A DNA stretch of 64,000 bases from Cololabis saira (lineage: Eukaryota; Chordata; Actinopteri; Beloniformes; Belonidae), in NCBI RefSeq assembly GCF_033807715.1, contig NC_084587.1:22964017-23028016 (forward strand), read 5' to 3'. This document shows positions 49,701-61,700 of the stretch, in pieces. Position 1 is the stretch's first letter. Every line of letters begins with the position of its first letter. The notes under the pieces were generated by a model. The model ran no database searches. It worked only from the letters and a program-made list of their open reading frames with translations, and was not told the DNA's origin. Both the position numbers and the translations under genes were made by a program.

Positions 49701-52700
49701 TCTTATGCTTATCTTTTTCCTTCTGATCTCCTGGTCTATGTTCAGTGTGGTGTACACCATGATGCCAAACAGCAGTCACAACTTTCACCCTTTGAATAGG
49801 CAGACTGAGTGATTGCAAGACTGAAGACCATTGTGAAGCCAATTACAGGAAACATGTTTTTTCTAGGGTTCTGAACTAATTTTCAAGGCCAGTTTCATTA
49901 GTTTTTGTTTCATTAAGAGCTCTTAGATGTGTTGATGAAGAGGAAGAGTTACAGTAAAGAAGAAAAGAGTACTTTTAAATGCATCTGTTAGGCCCAAGGT
50001 GTTGATGATTTCTTTCCACACCAAAGCTTTTCTCTTTATTTCAAAATGTTTATTTAAACTCGTATCGTGCTGCACAGGAAAGTGGAGCATTGCCAAAATT
50101 AACTTCCTCTCCAATGTCTTTGTGGCCTCTCAGGTTCTCTGCAATTGGATGGATTGAGGTGTTATCACAGTGCGCTGCTCTTAAGTTGAACATTCTTTAA
50201 CTTTGGTTGAGGGTGCTGGGATGGCCGGCATGTTATTGCGATGGGCTCAGCATGGTGCAGCTCAGAGAAATTCTTGTGTATTGCAACCAATAGGTGCACC
50301 CTCCTTGACATTATATCAATGTCTATCACTGCATCTTATCTTAAAGGCCTTTTAAAGCCCAGTCATTTTTTTCCCTACAAGGCCTGTGTGATTCAGATTT
50401 CCTTATTTCTACTGGGCCATACATGTCAACCCTGTCCCTCTGTGGCTGACTGTATGCAGCCCAAAGATTTGTAACTGCATGCTCTAAATATGCATGTGCA
50501 TGGATCAAGTTCTCATTTAGACCAAAAACAAAGGAAAGGCAAAGAAAAATGAGGAAAAGATGCATGTCTTAGGAAGAAACTTGTAAATGAATCTCCCATT
50601 TCCGCACCTCTGCAATTTACTGCAGGATGATTACATGCCCATGCATGCAGTTTCAGTGTAATTGTCCCAAAAGGTACTACGAATAGTCAAGTGTGTGTCT
50701 GTACACATTTTGAGTTAAAGTTATTTTGTCACGTGCATTTTTTTTGTTATCTTTTTAATATTATTGTTGAAAAGAAAAATCCTACATGTGAGGTATCTAC
50801 AGTAGCCAGAGTGTTGTGTTTCAGCGCTCACGTCATTCATGCTTATTTTCTTGTCTTCGTTTGTCCTATTGTAGAGCAACCTTTCTTGTAATCTCAGAAA
50901 GATGTAAGGTGGGGTCTGTATGACTCATGCTTCGAAGCCAGTGCACTGGGGCCTCTGGTATTCTGCAGTGAAACTAGCCAAGTCTGACAGTTCCCAGGTT
51001 TGCTCTGAAATGCCTTGCTTTAAAAGGCAAAAATAAGGCGAAGCTTTTGCCTTGAACTCTTACGTGTCTTGGTGTGTGTGGTATTCCTATCTCATGATAG
51101 CTGTCTTGGAAAGCAGCTATCATTTCAATCTGTTATGTAGGTCTCTCTTCTGAAGCTTTGTTTAATATCCACTTCTTGGGTTTAGTTTATCTATGCTGTT
51201 AAGTTATCAAATGACTATACAGAGATAGACTACAGTCACATGTTTTTCCTGTCTCTGTATGTTGCTCCATGTCGATTATTACTAGGGTATCATGTAACAA
51301 TACTTGCATTCTTAATGTTTTATGTAATCAAGTCCCCTGCTTGGCATGAGGGAATCTTGTATTAACAGTCCGCTCTGCAATCATTTGAACATGCATGTGG
51401 TCAGATGGTGGATTGGGGGTGATTCATGCACCAGCCACATATGGCTCTAATAAAGAGCTCACATATCTCTTCATTCACATCAGTGTTCTTAGAGTTCCCA
51501 TTTATTATTCCGAGCCATTTGTGTCTGCTTTTAATAAACAATATTGGATGTAGCAATAAAGTACTATAAATAGCAAGAGACCTTTCGCTTTACACTTCCT
51601 CACATCAACTAATATAATTCTTTTATTTTCCAGATTTTGTGGGGCTAGTGGCCTTTATTGAAAGTAGGTGGAGAGAGAGAAAAAGACACGCAGCAAAGAG
51701 CAACAGGCTTGGACTCGAACCTGCGCTGCCTGCACAAGGGCAATAGCCTCAGTAAATGGCACCAGCTCAACCCAGAGTCATCCAGAGCCCTCCAGAGCCC
51801 CAAACAAACACAAATTATGTAAAAGGCTCTACAAAACAGAGTCATATGTACATGGCACCTAAAAATAATATACCTGAATTGTCATCTGTTTCAGTCTGCA
51901 AACTGTGACATTGGACATTGCCCTCATCTTGCATCACATCAAGCACAACAAAGTGGTGTTGAGGTGTGTCGGTGCTTGGTGTGATATTGTCACAACAAGC
52001 TTTTACTATGTTGAGCAGCTGCTGTATTTTTCACTCAACAGTTAGTTTTGTTTTGGGATAACTTGACTTCTACAACTGACCAGCAAGTGTCTTTCATCAC
52101 CAAGTTCACAGCTCCAGGAGCAACTGAATATGACACGTCATTAAAGAGCTTCAAGCACTACCTCCAAAGATGATGAAAACAGAATATACAATTTCCCATT
52201 TCAGTTGTAACAAAATGGCATCTTTTAAATGTTGTATTTGCATAATATAGGAATGAAAACGTCCGGGTTTTGGCGAAGCCACTCAAGCACGGAGCTTATG
52301 AAAACAAGACGCAGCAAAATGTGAGAATGAAATACAAACTTGAACTGTTATGGTGTAAGAGATTTTTGATTTACAAAGTGCTCTTATTTTCCCTGTGATC
52401 CTCTGGCAGACTTCTTCGGGGATGTAGAGGCTCTTACTGCAGAGACTTTGAAGCCTAGATTATTGAAGGGCAAGTACTCTTAGTTACAGCAATTATATCA
52501 AATGATAGACACATTGGATCAAGTAAGAAGGAAAACCTCCTGTGCTTCAGCAAAGGCTGGATAAAAAATGAAACAAAAAAATAGGCAAGATTATCATCCA
52601 ACGAGGGAACCTCATTATGATTTGTTACAGTTTAATTTTGCTTTTGCTTTTGCTTTTGCTTTTGCTTTTCATTTGCTTAGGCTAGTCTACTTGTTTTTGA

Positions 52701-55700
52701 TATAAATAATTTGAAATACATTTTCTCAAAATCACTTTTAGAAGAAATTGTATAACAGATGCAAAATAAGTCAGTAAAGATTTCAATATTCCAAAGCGTA
52801 TTTTTGCTGTAGATGGTGAGACAGTGCATCAATGAACTGAAGAAACAATTACTAACTGAATATTAAATGTGGAGATAAAAATGTTTTGGGAAACAAGTAG
52901 CAGGGGATTCCAAGGGGGTGGGGGGTAAAGTAAAACGAATACAGGGATTGAGTAGATATTTGGGGGAAAAAAATATTTGGGAGACATTTAATCAATGAGT
53001 AAATCAAAAAAATAAATATCAGTATCTGCACAAAATTTAATGAATGCAGTTAAAAATTAAAGGAAAAATAATGCATTAATTATGACCCAAATTAAGATTC
53101 TTGTGATTTGTGTAGCATTTATTGGCATACTGATTAACTGTGTTTTTATATTATTCTCATATATAAAAGAATGTAATAAAAAAAAAATGAATAGAATATC
53201 AAAACATTTCCATAACAATTTCTGAAATTGATCATATTATTTAATCACTTTTCTAATTACATTTACTGTGACAGTGTTTAAAGCGGTTTTTATTATTGTT
53301 ATTTTATTTGGGTGTAAACATTTCAGAACGTTTTTATCATCCAAATATTTAAAATTAATTCATTTTTATATGTTTGATGAGCCATCCAGACTGATGTGGC
53401 TTCTACGAGCCGTTCAGATTCTGCTCCCGTTGTTACGTAACGCCGGGAGCGATTTACATAGGTTGGCCTCCGATGCGTGAAACCACGCCCACAACTAACT
53501 CTGCCGGCCGGAGCTTCCGCTATTTTTCCGTAGCGGTGTATTGCGTCATTCGCGTCATCGCGTCAGGCAGACAATCAGCACAGTGCCTCATTATCATAGC
53601 CGCCCGCCCACTCAGAATCCCGCATAGAGAATGCAGTTAGAGAATGGGAAGATAAAGACATGGCTCAGAGGCTGAATTTCTAATTTATTTAGCAATAACA
53701 ATCAAAATCTTGTTTTTAAGACATTCAAGGCCTGTTTAAAATAGGTATTAGATGCCAGGTCAAAGGTTAAAGGTCCCCTTCAACTTGATTCTGCTAGTAC
53801 AAATGTAACAGGGTTTATGTCAAAAGCTGACTTTGAAATAAATGCTTCAACAACTATGAATGTTGACTCAAAGGTTTGCAACTTCAACCATGTTATGCCT
53901 AAAGTATTGATTCACTGATGGTACATTTGATGTGCCTGAGTGTCAAGATGTTCAAGAAGTACATCAAGATAGTTTTTGTCCAAACACAGTAAAAACTTAT
54001 CATTGATGTGAAAATATGAAAAAAACCTTTGAACCTAAATTCCTTAAGTATATATTTTTTTCTTTTTAAAGAACCCAAGTACACATGAATGAACAGCAAG
54101 GTTTCGCTACTCTACATTCTGTTGTACCAGTTTACGAAACAGAGCAAGCCTTCTGATGATTAAGATTTGATGAAGATGGAATAATACAGGACATTTGTAA
54201 ACTGTCTTTATGTTTTTCATTTGGCCCAAGTATGGGCCTTTGACTACGTTAACTAAAAAAAAAAGAAAAAAAAAAAGGTTTATAATTTTTCTAAGTTTAT
54301 TCTGTGTGTTGTTTAGTGTGTGTTGCATTGGTCTTGAAATGTGCAATTAGCTGTTGATGGCCTTAATTGTTAGTTTTGATTATCATCTTTAGTTAGTTTG
54401 ATTACTATCTCTCTGTATAGTGTAGTTTGATAACCATCTAATCTGTCTATCCATCTGTTTTATCTAATCCATCCATCCATACATTGTGTCTTTTCCGGGT
54501 AAGTAATCCAATCTTGTGTTTAAGCTGCTGCTTTTACATGCATTTCACATGGTTCTCCTTGGTTATAACACCCTCAATCCCCCCAATGAACACACACACA
54601 CACACACAGTACAGCACATTTCCTCCAACTTATATTTGAAGGCCTTTTTAAAGAGTAAACACTTGTAAGTACTATCATACGCAAACTGGCCCATTGTGTG
54701 GGGCAGTTTCCTTACTTCCGCTAGTTCCATTATAGATTGACTGACGTTTTTGTGTCCTTTAGGATTTTATAGATTGAAACTGAGATAAAAAGTGAGGAAC
54801 AGTCAACTTAAGACTTTGTTTTAAAGGGATATTTGAGGTTTAAGCTGTGCCCTTTGCCTCAGGCTCGGACAAACATTTTTCAACACCTCTCACATGTTTG
54901 GACTTTAATGCAGATTTTAATCTACTGGATTTGTTCACACACTGCAAGTGATCTGCAAGCGTCTGCCCTGTTTGGAAGTGTGTTTTCTCCTTGTGCTTAC
55001 ATGGGTTTGCTCTGCCTTCCTTCTACAGTCTAACAAAACCCACGATAGGTGTATGAGTGCATGCTTCTTTGTCCTGTTTGGGTCTTTTGGTCCTGAGATG
55101 ACCTGGTGTGTCCTGGATGGACAAAGGTTCTTGTTTGCCAAGAAGATTGTTTAATGTTGCATTCTGATACTTGAGCTGAAAATGCTGAATAAACTGAAAA
55201 TCAAGAAGTACGTATTTTTATTTTTATCCATATTTTTGAATCATTCTGTACATCAGCCTCCTTCATTGTTGGCACATTGTCACTACACCACATGCTGTTT
55301 TTCTTTATTTTAACTCCACTTGTGTGACGTTTGACATGCAAACGTAACGATTGATTTGCACTCTTTTGGTGCATGTTGAGCTGCAAGATCAGTAGCCACA
55401 AGTGACGCTCAACAGGATGTGCCAGTCTGTTGCCACACAGCATGCTTGACATGTAGTTAAATGAAATATTTACTACTACCTTTCAAGACAATGTTTGATA
55501 CCTCTTAATCTTTATTGTTTTACATGTTGTCTTATATTATTACATTTATGTTGAATAAAGATATCACAGGCTCAAATGTTGTCTACTTTAATAAAGACTT
55601 TCAGATGATACAGCTGTGGTTATGGCTTTGTTACATATTTTGCAGCCTTTCAATACAGTTCATTTAATCTTTTTTTTTTTTTTCTATGTGTGCTTAAATT

Positions 55701-58700
55701 GTTCTTCCAGAGCTTGGGATGGCACAGCGAAAATTTGCACAGTCTCTGGGAGAGTTTCAGTTTGAGTACATCGGAGATGCAAAGACAGATGATGAGAGAT
55801 GCATTGGTAAGTGTGGGTTTTCTTTCTCACACGATGAAAAGCTAATAACTGGTTTTGTTACCACCACATAGACATGCACTTAAAATGTTTGTTTACACTT
55901 CTTTCTACACCAGAAAATTATGAACACTCATTGGTTTGCACTCATTCCTTATAATCACAGTACTTTAAACTGTGTCTGGTTGAAACGGAGAAAATAAAAA
56001 AGAAATATTTCATTTGTGACAGTGTTTTTGTGTTTCTGCTTGTTTTTGTTTGTTTTCCAGATGAATCTTTGCAGGAGTTCTCCTCATTCCTCAGAAACTT
56101 AGAGGACCAAAGAGAGCTGATGGTGAGAACAACCAGCTGAAATTTCCTTGCAAACTATGAAAAAATAACAGTATGTGTGTTGGTGTACATGCAGGTGTAA
56201 TGCACATGCTGCAGTTATTTCCTTAGTCCCCCTGATGTGGTTATGCATTTGTTTGAATTTTGCAAGAACTGCTATGAGTTTACGAGACAAAATGTGGTCA
56301 TAAATTCCGACCTTTTTTTTCTGCTCATTTAATAGGGCATTTGTGACTTACTGATTCACAGTTTGCAAGCTACCTCATTTTTCTTTCTGAGCAACAGCCA
56401 TTGGGTCCAACTTCATCAGCCATTTCATAGTTTGCAATAATTTGATTTATGTTGTATATGTTTACTGATGGTTGTGATTCAGAAGTCAGTAAATTTGCAT
56501 TAATGTGCATCTACATGGCATCTGTACATTAACACATGCTGATATATAGGACGTGGAAGTAATAATATTGATATACTGTACATGCATATACATTCATCTC
56601 TGCCTTGGTGCTCCAGTGTTCACTGTGTGAATGCCTGCAGTGTTTACATTTTTTTTTTTAAAGTTTACACCTGTTACTACCTGTATTTCGTAGTAGCAAC
56701 ACTGATTGTTATACGCCACAAATCCAGACATGTGCTCATTCTATAGTTATGTCCAAATCTCTGCGCAATCTCAGCACTCGGTCGACACGGCAAACCAGTT
56801 CCTGAGCAAGTGCACTAGTATAGAATGTGTTTGAACAGTTCCTCACCTCGTGCTTGTCTAAGGGTCACTACCACCTGCCTGGGAGTGACTGCAGAGAGTA
56901 TGGGAGTGCATACTGACATTATTACACCTTAGCTTTAAATACCAAGACACATGCCACCATTGCAGTTTGTGACAAGAACACAGCAATCAGCTCTATTGTC
57001 ATAAAACTAGCTTCTGACTCAGGCAAGCTGTTAAAAGCTTCTAATTTAAACTACAGAGGACAAACCTTAAACTGGAAGGGTATTGAACTGCTGAACTGAA
57101 ATCTTTTTCTTTGAATAATAAGATAGATGACCAGTGATACTCCTCTAGGTAGATACGCATAGTTTACAGTGCACTTAATCCTGTAATATTGTAGTTTCTG
57201 AAGGATAAGGTGAGAACCTGTCATCATCTGACTGAGATCACTGTTGCACCACGCTCAGACCACAGTGGTAAGCACTGATCAGCAAAGGTTGATGTTATCA
57301 TGTGCAAAGTAAGTAAAAGGGAATACAGGCACAGACACGTCCTGCTGTCAGCACGGCAGAAACGGCAGAGGAATTTTACTCTGATGTTACAACATAGTAA
57401 GAGGGTACCGGAATGGCAATGTCTCACCTCATTGCAGTACTTTCTTGCTTTTTAAGAACACATGGAGGAATCAATCACCTTTTAAAGGAATGTAGTTGTC
57501 AACATTTGAAGTGGATCAAATACACATTTACATGCAATGCCTATAATGTAGTACTCTGAGCAAAGCGATTGAGGGCCTGGTGCATCATTTACCATGACTG
57601 CAACATGATGACCCTTAGACTGACTCGTATAGCACGAGCAGAAATGTTGAAAGCTCTAGCACAAAGTGTAAAAAGGCTGGATTTAAAGTGTTGTTTGGAG
57701 GAAAAAAAAAAAAAGCACATTAAATAAAACCCAGGCCAACAAAGTTAAACGTTGGAGCATTCTTCAGCGTTTGAACAACCACCCAATAACCCTAATCAAA
57801 AAAAGTTTGATCTTGCAGCAGCCAAAAAGCAGCACCCCTGGATGCCAGACAGTTGTGAATAGCAGCCTCTCTTCATTTGGGATGATGATAACGAAGGAAT
57901 TTCTTTTTTTTGTAATTTGGATGATTATGTGCTCTTTCCTTAGATGAGAAACATCACGGAAACTTTAATGAAACCTCTAGAGAAGTTTAGGAAAGAGCAA
58001 CTTGGAGCACTAAGGGTAATGTAAAACAGTTCATTATCTTTTTCCTCACTACTGTATGTTTGATCTTTGTAAATCTGTTGGTATAACTGGTTAACTGTAA
58101 TGATTAGCAGCTAACGAACTGTAACCCCCACATCAGTCTAGATTGTGTCTGTTCCCTCGACCCCAACAATAATAAAAAAGTGTTTTTCTGTTCCTTTTAA
58201 CTGTTTTTCTTTTACTTAAGGCGGAAAGAAAAAGGTATGAAAAAGAAACTGAAAAGTACTACAGCTCTCTGGAAAAGCTTCTGAATTTGTCAGCAAAGAA
58301 GAAAGAGCCACAACTACAAGAGGTATTTACCTTTGCCTAAACTCTCTGATAGTTAGAACACGCTGACTTGTTAAGCGATATGACAAAAAGTCTGATTTAA
58401 ACAGAAATCTTCTTGAGCTTGTTTTTGTCCCTGGTGCTCTGAAGGAGAGCGTTACCACGCAGCTTGGTGGACCTTGTGAGTTTCCACTGACATGCCTCGG
58501 GCAGTGGTTTGCTTCAGTTGCCTGAAAACGAACTGTATTCTTTTGTTCTCTATCAGTGAGACCAGTTGTGGTTTCCTACAAGTTGTGAAGCAATTATCTC
58601 TGCACCAAAATAACAATTTACATTAAGAGTTCATCATCCTCTTAAGAAGAAATGCAATGCTTCTGTATTCCAGTCTTTGTTCCATGTTGATAACGTGTAA

Positions 58701-61700
58701 GGCTTGTTCAAAAGTGACAACAACTCAGTCAATGAAAATCATTCCACAAGCTGTTCTTGTCTTTTTGACTTTTATTATACAAGAGTTGACGGTACAAGCA
58801 TCACTGTGCACATGCATAGACCTAGTAATTCATTCACAGCCACTCAAATCCTGAACTTTGTCATCATTTCATTTGCTGTTACGTCAGCTCGCTGAACAGT
58901 GAATATATTGTGGAGCCCAGAATGGTAACCTGGAGATTAGTTGTTTAACAGATGATAAATTAAATCTCTATGTTAACAGCACTTGTTAAGTAAACACTGT
59001 TAATACAATCTTGCCGTCATACAACTATACAGTAAAAACTTAACTCGGATAAAAATAGAAACGTTGTAAATTTTGGATTCCTTGTCATTTAAAGACATGT
59101 TTTTTGTTCTATTTCTTGACTAAAATGAACCCCGACGAGAAGAAACTAGCCCCAGCCAAGCAAAGTCTCACATTATTGTGGCCCACAGCTCCCTTGCCAC
59201 ACCTCTACAGCCTCACCCTGCTCCTCAGTCATGGATCTTAACAGCCCCATCATCATATTCCCACGGATCAGGAAATACTAAAGCCCTGTCTGGCTCTTCC
59301 TCCCACCTGTCTGTCTCCAGCAGTCAGGTGACGAGGAAGCTGGAGAGACTGTACTGGAAAAAGGCTGCAGGTCCAGATGGTGTCAACCCCAGAGATCTGA
59401 AGGGTCTCTACAGGCCAGCTATGGGGGGCTCCAGAGCACCACATATGTCTCAGTCTGAGTCAGGACAAGGTTCGGGGACTGTAGAAGACATCCTGCCGTT
59501 TTATGGTATCATAAGAAAGAAAAGAAAATCTCATTTGTATGGCATCGAGAAATCTAGACTTTTAAATGAATAAAAAAAGCACATTTTAGGCCTCAATCCT
59601 CATGGGATTGGAGTTGAAGATACCATCATTTTTATAGGACAGCGAGCCCATTCTTATTTAGAGAGAGTAGGCATTACTGACAGGATTCCTGTCTTTGATT
59701 TCTCCAAACAGGCCACACTTTGTGAGACTGAACTGCTGCGCAGTAAAAGCAAGTGAACAGTAAAAGCTGAACATTAGTTCAATATTGGATGAAAAAGCGG
59801 AGTCCTGCGAAGATGCTTTTTGAACAGATATGACTAGAAACGCAATACTCTTGCTGATAATAAGAAGGGACAGGCTGCACATCTTAAAGATGCTGACATC
59901 CCTCAGCATTTGCAGCAAGATGTGTGATATCATAGAAGTCTTTTGTTGAGTGCAGTTATCTGTTGGAGCATCAGAGCAGGTGACTCGAATAAACTGGCAA
60001 AAACTGATGCAGGAGGCTTTTGTCTCTGTTCTGGGCGGTTCTGAAGACTGTGGCGCTTATTGCAGAAAACGATGTTGCACATGCTTCACAACACAATGTG
60101 CAACACTACACACCTTCTACACAACATGCTGGCAGAACAGCGAGTGTTTCCAGCTGTTTACTTCCTCAGCACTTCTGGTGCAGGGTATGTTTTTCCGCCT
60201 AAACAGCCTTACATAACAGCTCTCTACTTTAATATATTCTTTAACAATATCATCTCAATTTAGAAAAATTTACAAATTAAAATATATTTCAATTCTAGAA
60301 GGAAGCATCTGCTGATTAGATGTTCTCTGTGACGGAATTCTAAGAAGAGACAGGTTCCATTAATTAGTAACTCTTAATCTTCAGTGGATTTTCAGTGGAG
60401 TTTAAATAAATGTATATATTTAGTATTCTGATTTTTAGCGAGTGTCAGTTATGAACGTCTCCTGCTTTCTTGTGTTCTTTTAATGCACAAGCGGGTAAAA
60501 TGGATGCACCGGTGTCGGATAACGGGGCAGATCCATGAGGTCGAGCTGTTCTCTTCAATTTTATGTGTTCAAGACTTGCTACATCCCCCGTGAGCTGCAC
60601 ATTCAGCAGCAGTAGCAAGGAAATGAGCCTTTTGGAAACAACTGCTTTTCTGCACTGATGTAACATATGCTGCTGATATGTAACAGCCTGGTCTTGGTAT
60701 TGAAATGGGTGTTAGAATTGTTGGATCCCCAGCAGGTACAGATAATGCACTCAGATTTATGAGTTATAATCCTATTATCTGATTTGACCTAGCGTGCCTC
60801 ATTACTTCAGTCACTGGCACGCTGACCTTAAAGGAACACTGTTTCATTCTGCTGTGAATTTTTGTTTTATTGTCTGGATGACACTCAAGTTCACTTTGAC
60901 TTTGACTGCTACCGCTTCTTCCCGTCCTTGAAGAGGGATCATCCCCATTTGCACTTCCTTAGCTTTTCTCTGTTTTTTTTATGAATCATTTATCTCCATG
61001 GGGTGCCCTTTCTTTGTCTGAATCGAGAGGATAACGTTGTATAATTTATACACAATACAGCTGAAGACCTGTTTAAGAATGTTTTATTGTCTTCACTTCA
61101 GTATCTGAAAATAGTCACTCCTGCAGATACTTCTAGTTTCCCAAACTGAGGTGCAAAAAAGTATCTCTTCCCAGCTTCCACGCAGGCATCTGTGGCTATA
61201 ATTATTATGTTGTGTGTTCTCCACCTTTCCAGGCAGACGTCCAGGTGGAAACCATGAGACAGCATTTTCAGGAGGAGTCACTGGATTATGTTTGCAAACT
61301 ACAGGAGATCCAAGAGAGAAAAAAGTTTGACTGCGTGGAACCTGTAAGTAAATGACTGGAGAGACGTGGAAGCACGGGTGGGGTGTCTTTAAATAAAAGA
61401 CTGTCTTCAATCAGTCCAGATGTGCTTTTCTGTTCATGGCTTTAACATCTAAATCCAGTTGTTGTCATTCAAAGTATACACTTAGAGGCTGTAGCTGGAA
61501 GAACTCTTTTAAGACATAGCAAAAAGTATGTGTTTGTACTAAATGGATTTTAGTTTAGTTTAGCGAGTCTGCTCAAACTTTTGGTGCAAAGAAAGAAAAC
61601 TTAAGAGGGAATGAGGCCTTTGAATGTTGTTGTGTGTTTCTTTAAGCACAGTGATGCTTCAGGGAAGAGGTGTTTTCAACTGATCTTGTAAATATCGGTT

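Larger units (their letters stand above)
40005..55710. other. arhgap10: ARHGAP10 intron 1 (15.7 kb)
   Basis: Contains two abutting TWA-flanked elements (40065-40461, 40466-40552), a TA-flanked element (41974-42410), a C/A homopolymer (43667-43707), the CRE-like minisatellite (48383-48913), a SINE-like segment (51640-51800), a hexanucleotide repeat (52631-52667) and a piggyBac-type fragment (53376-53790). No spliced exon or RNA gene was recognised in the remainder; scattered open frames of up to 166 codons (for example 46086-46586) lack domain content. Confidence 0.6.
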
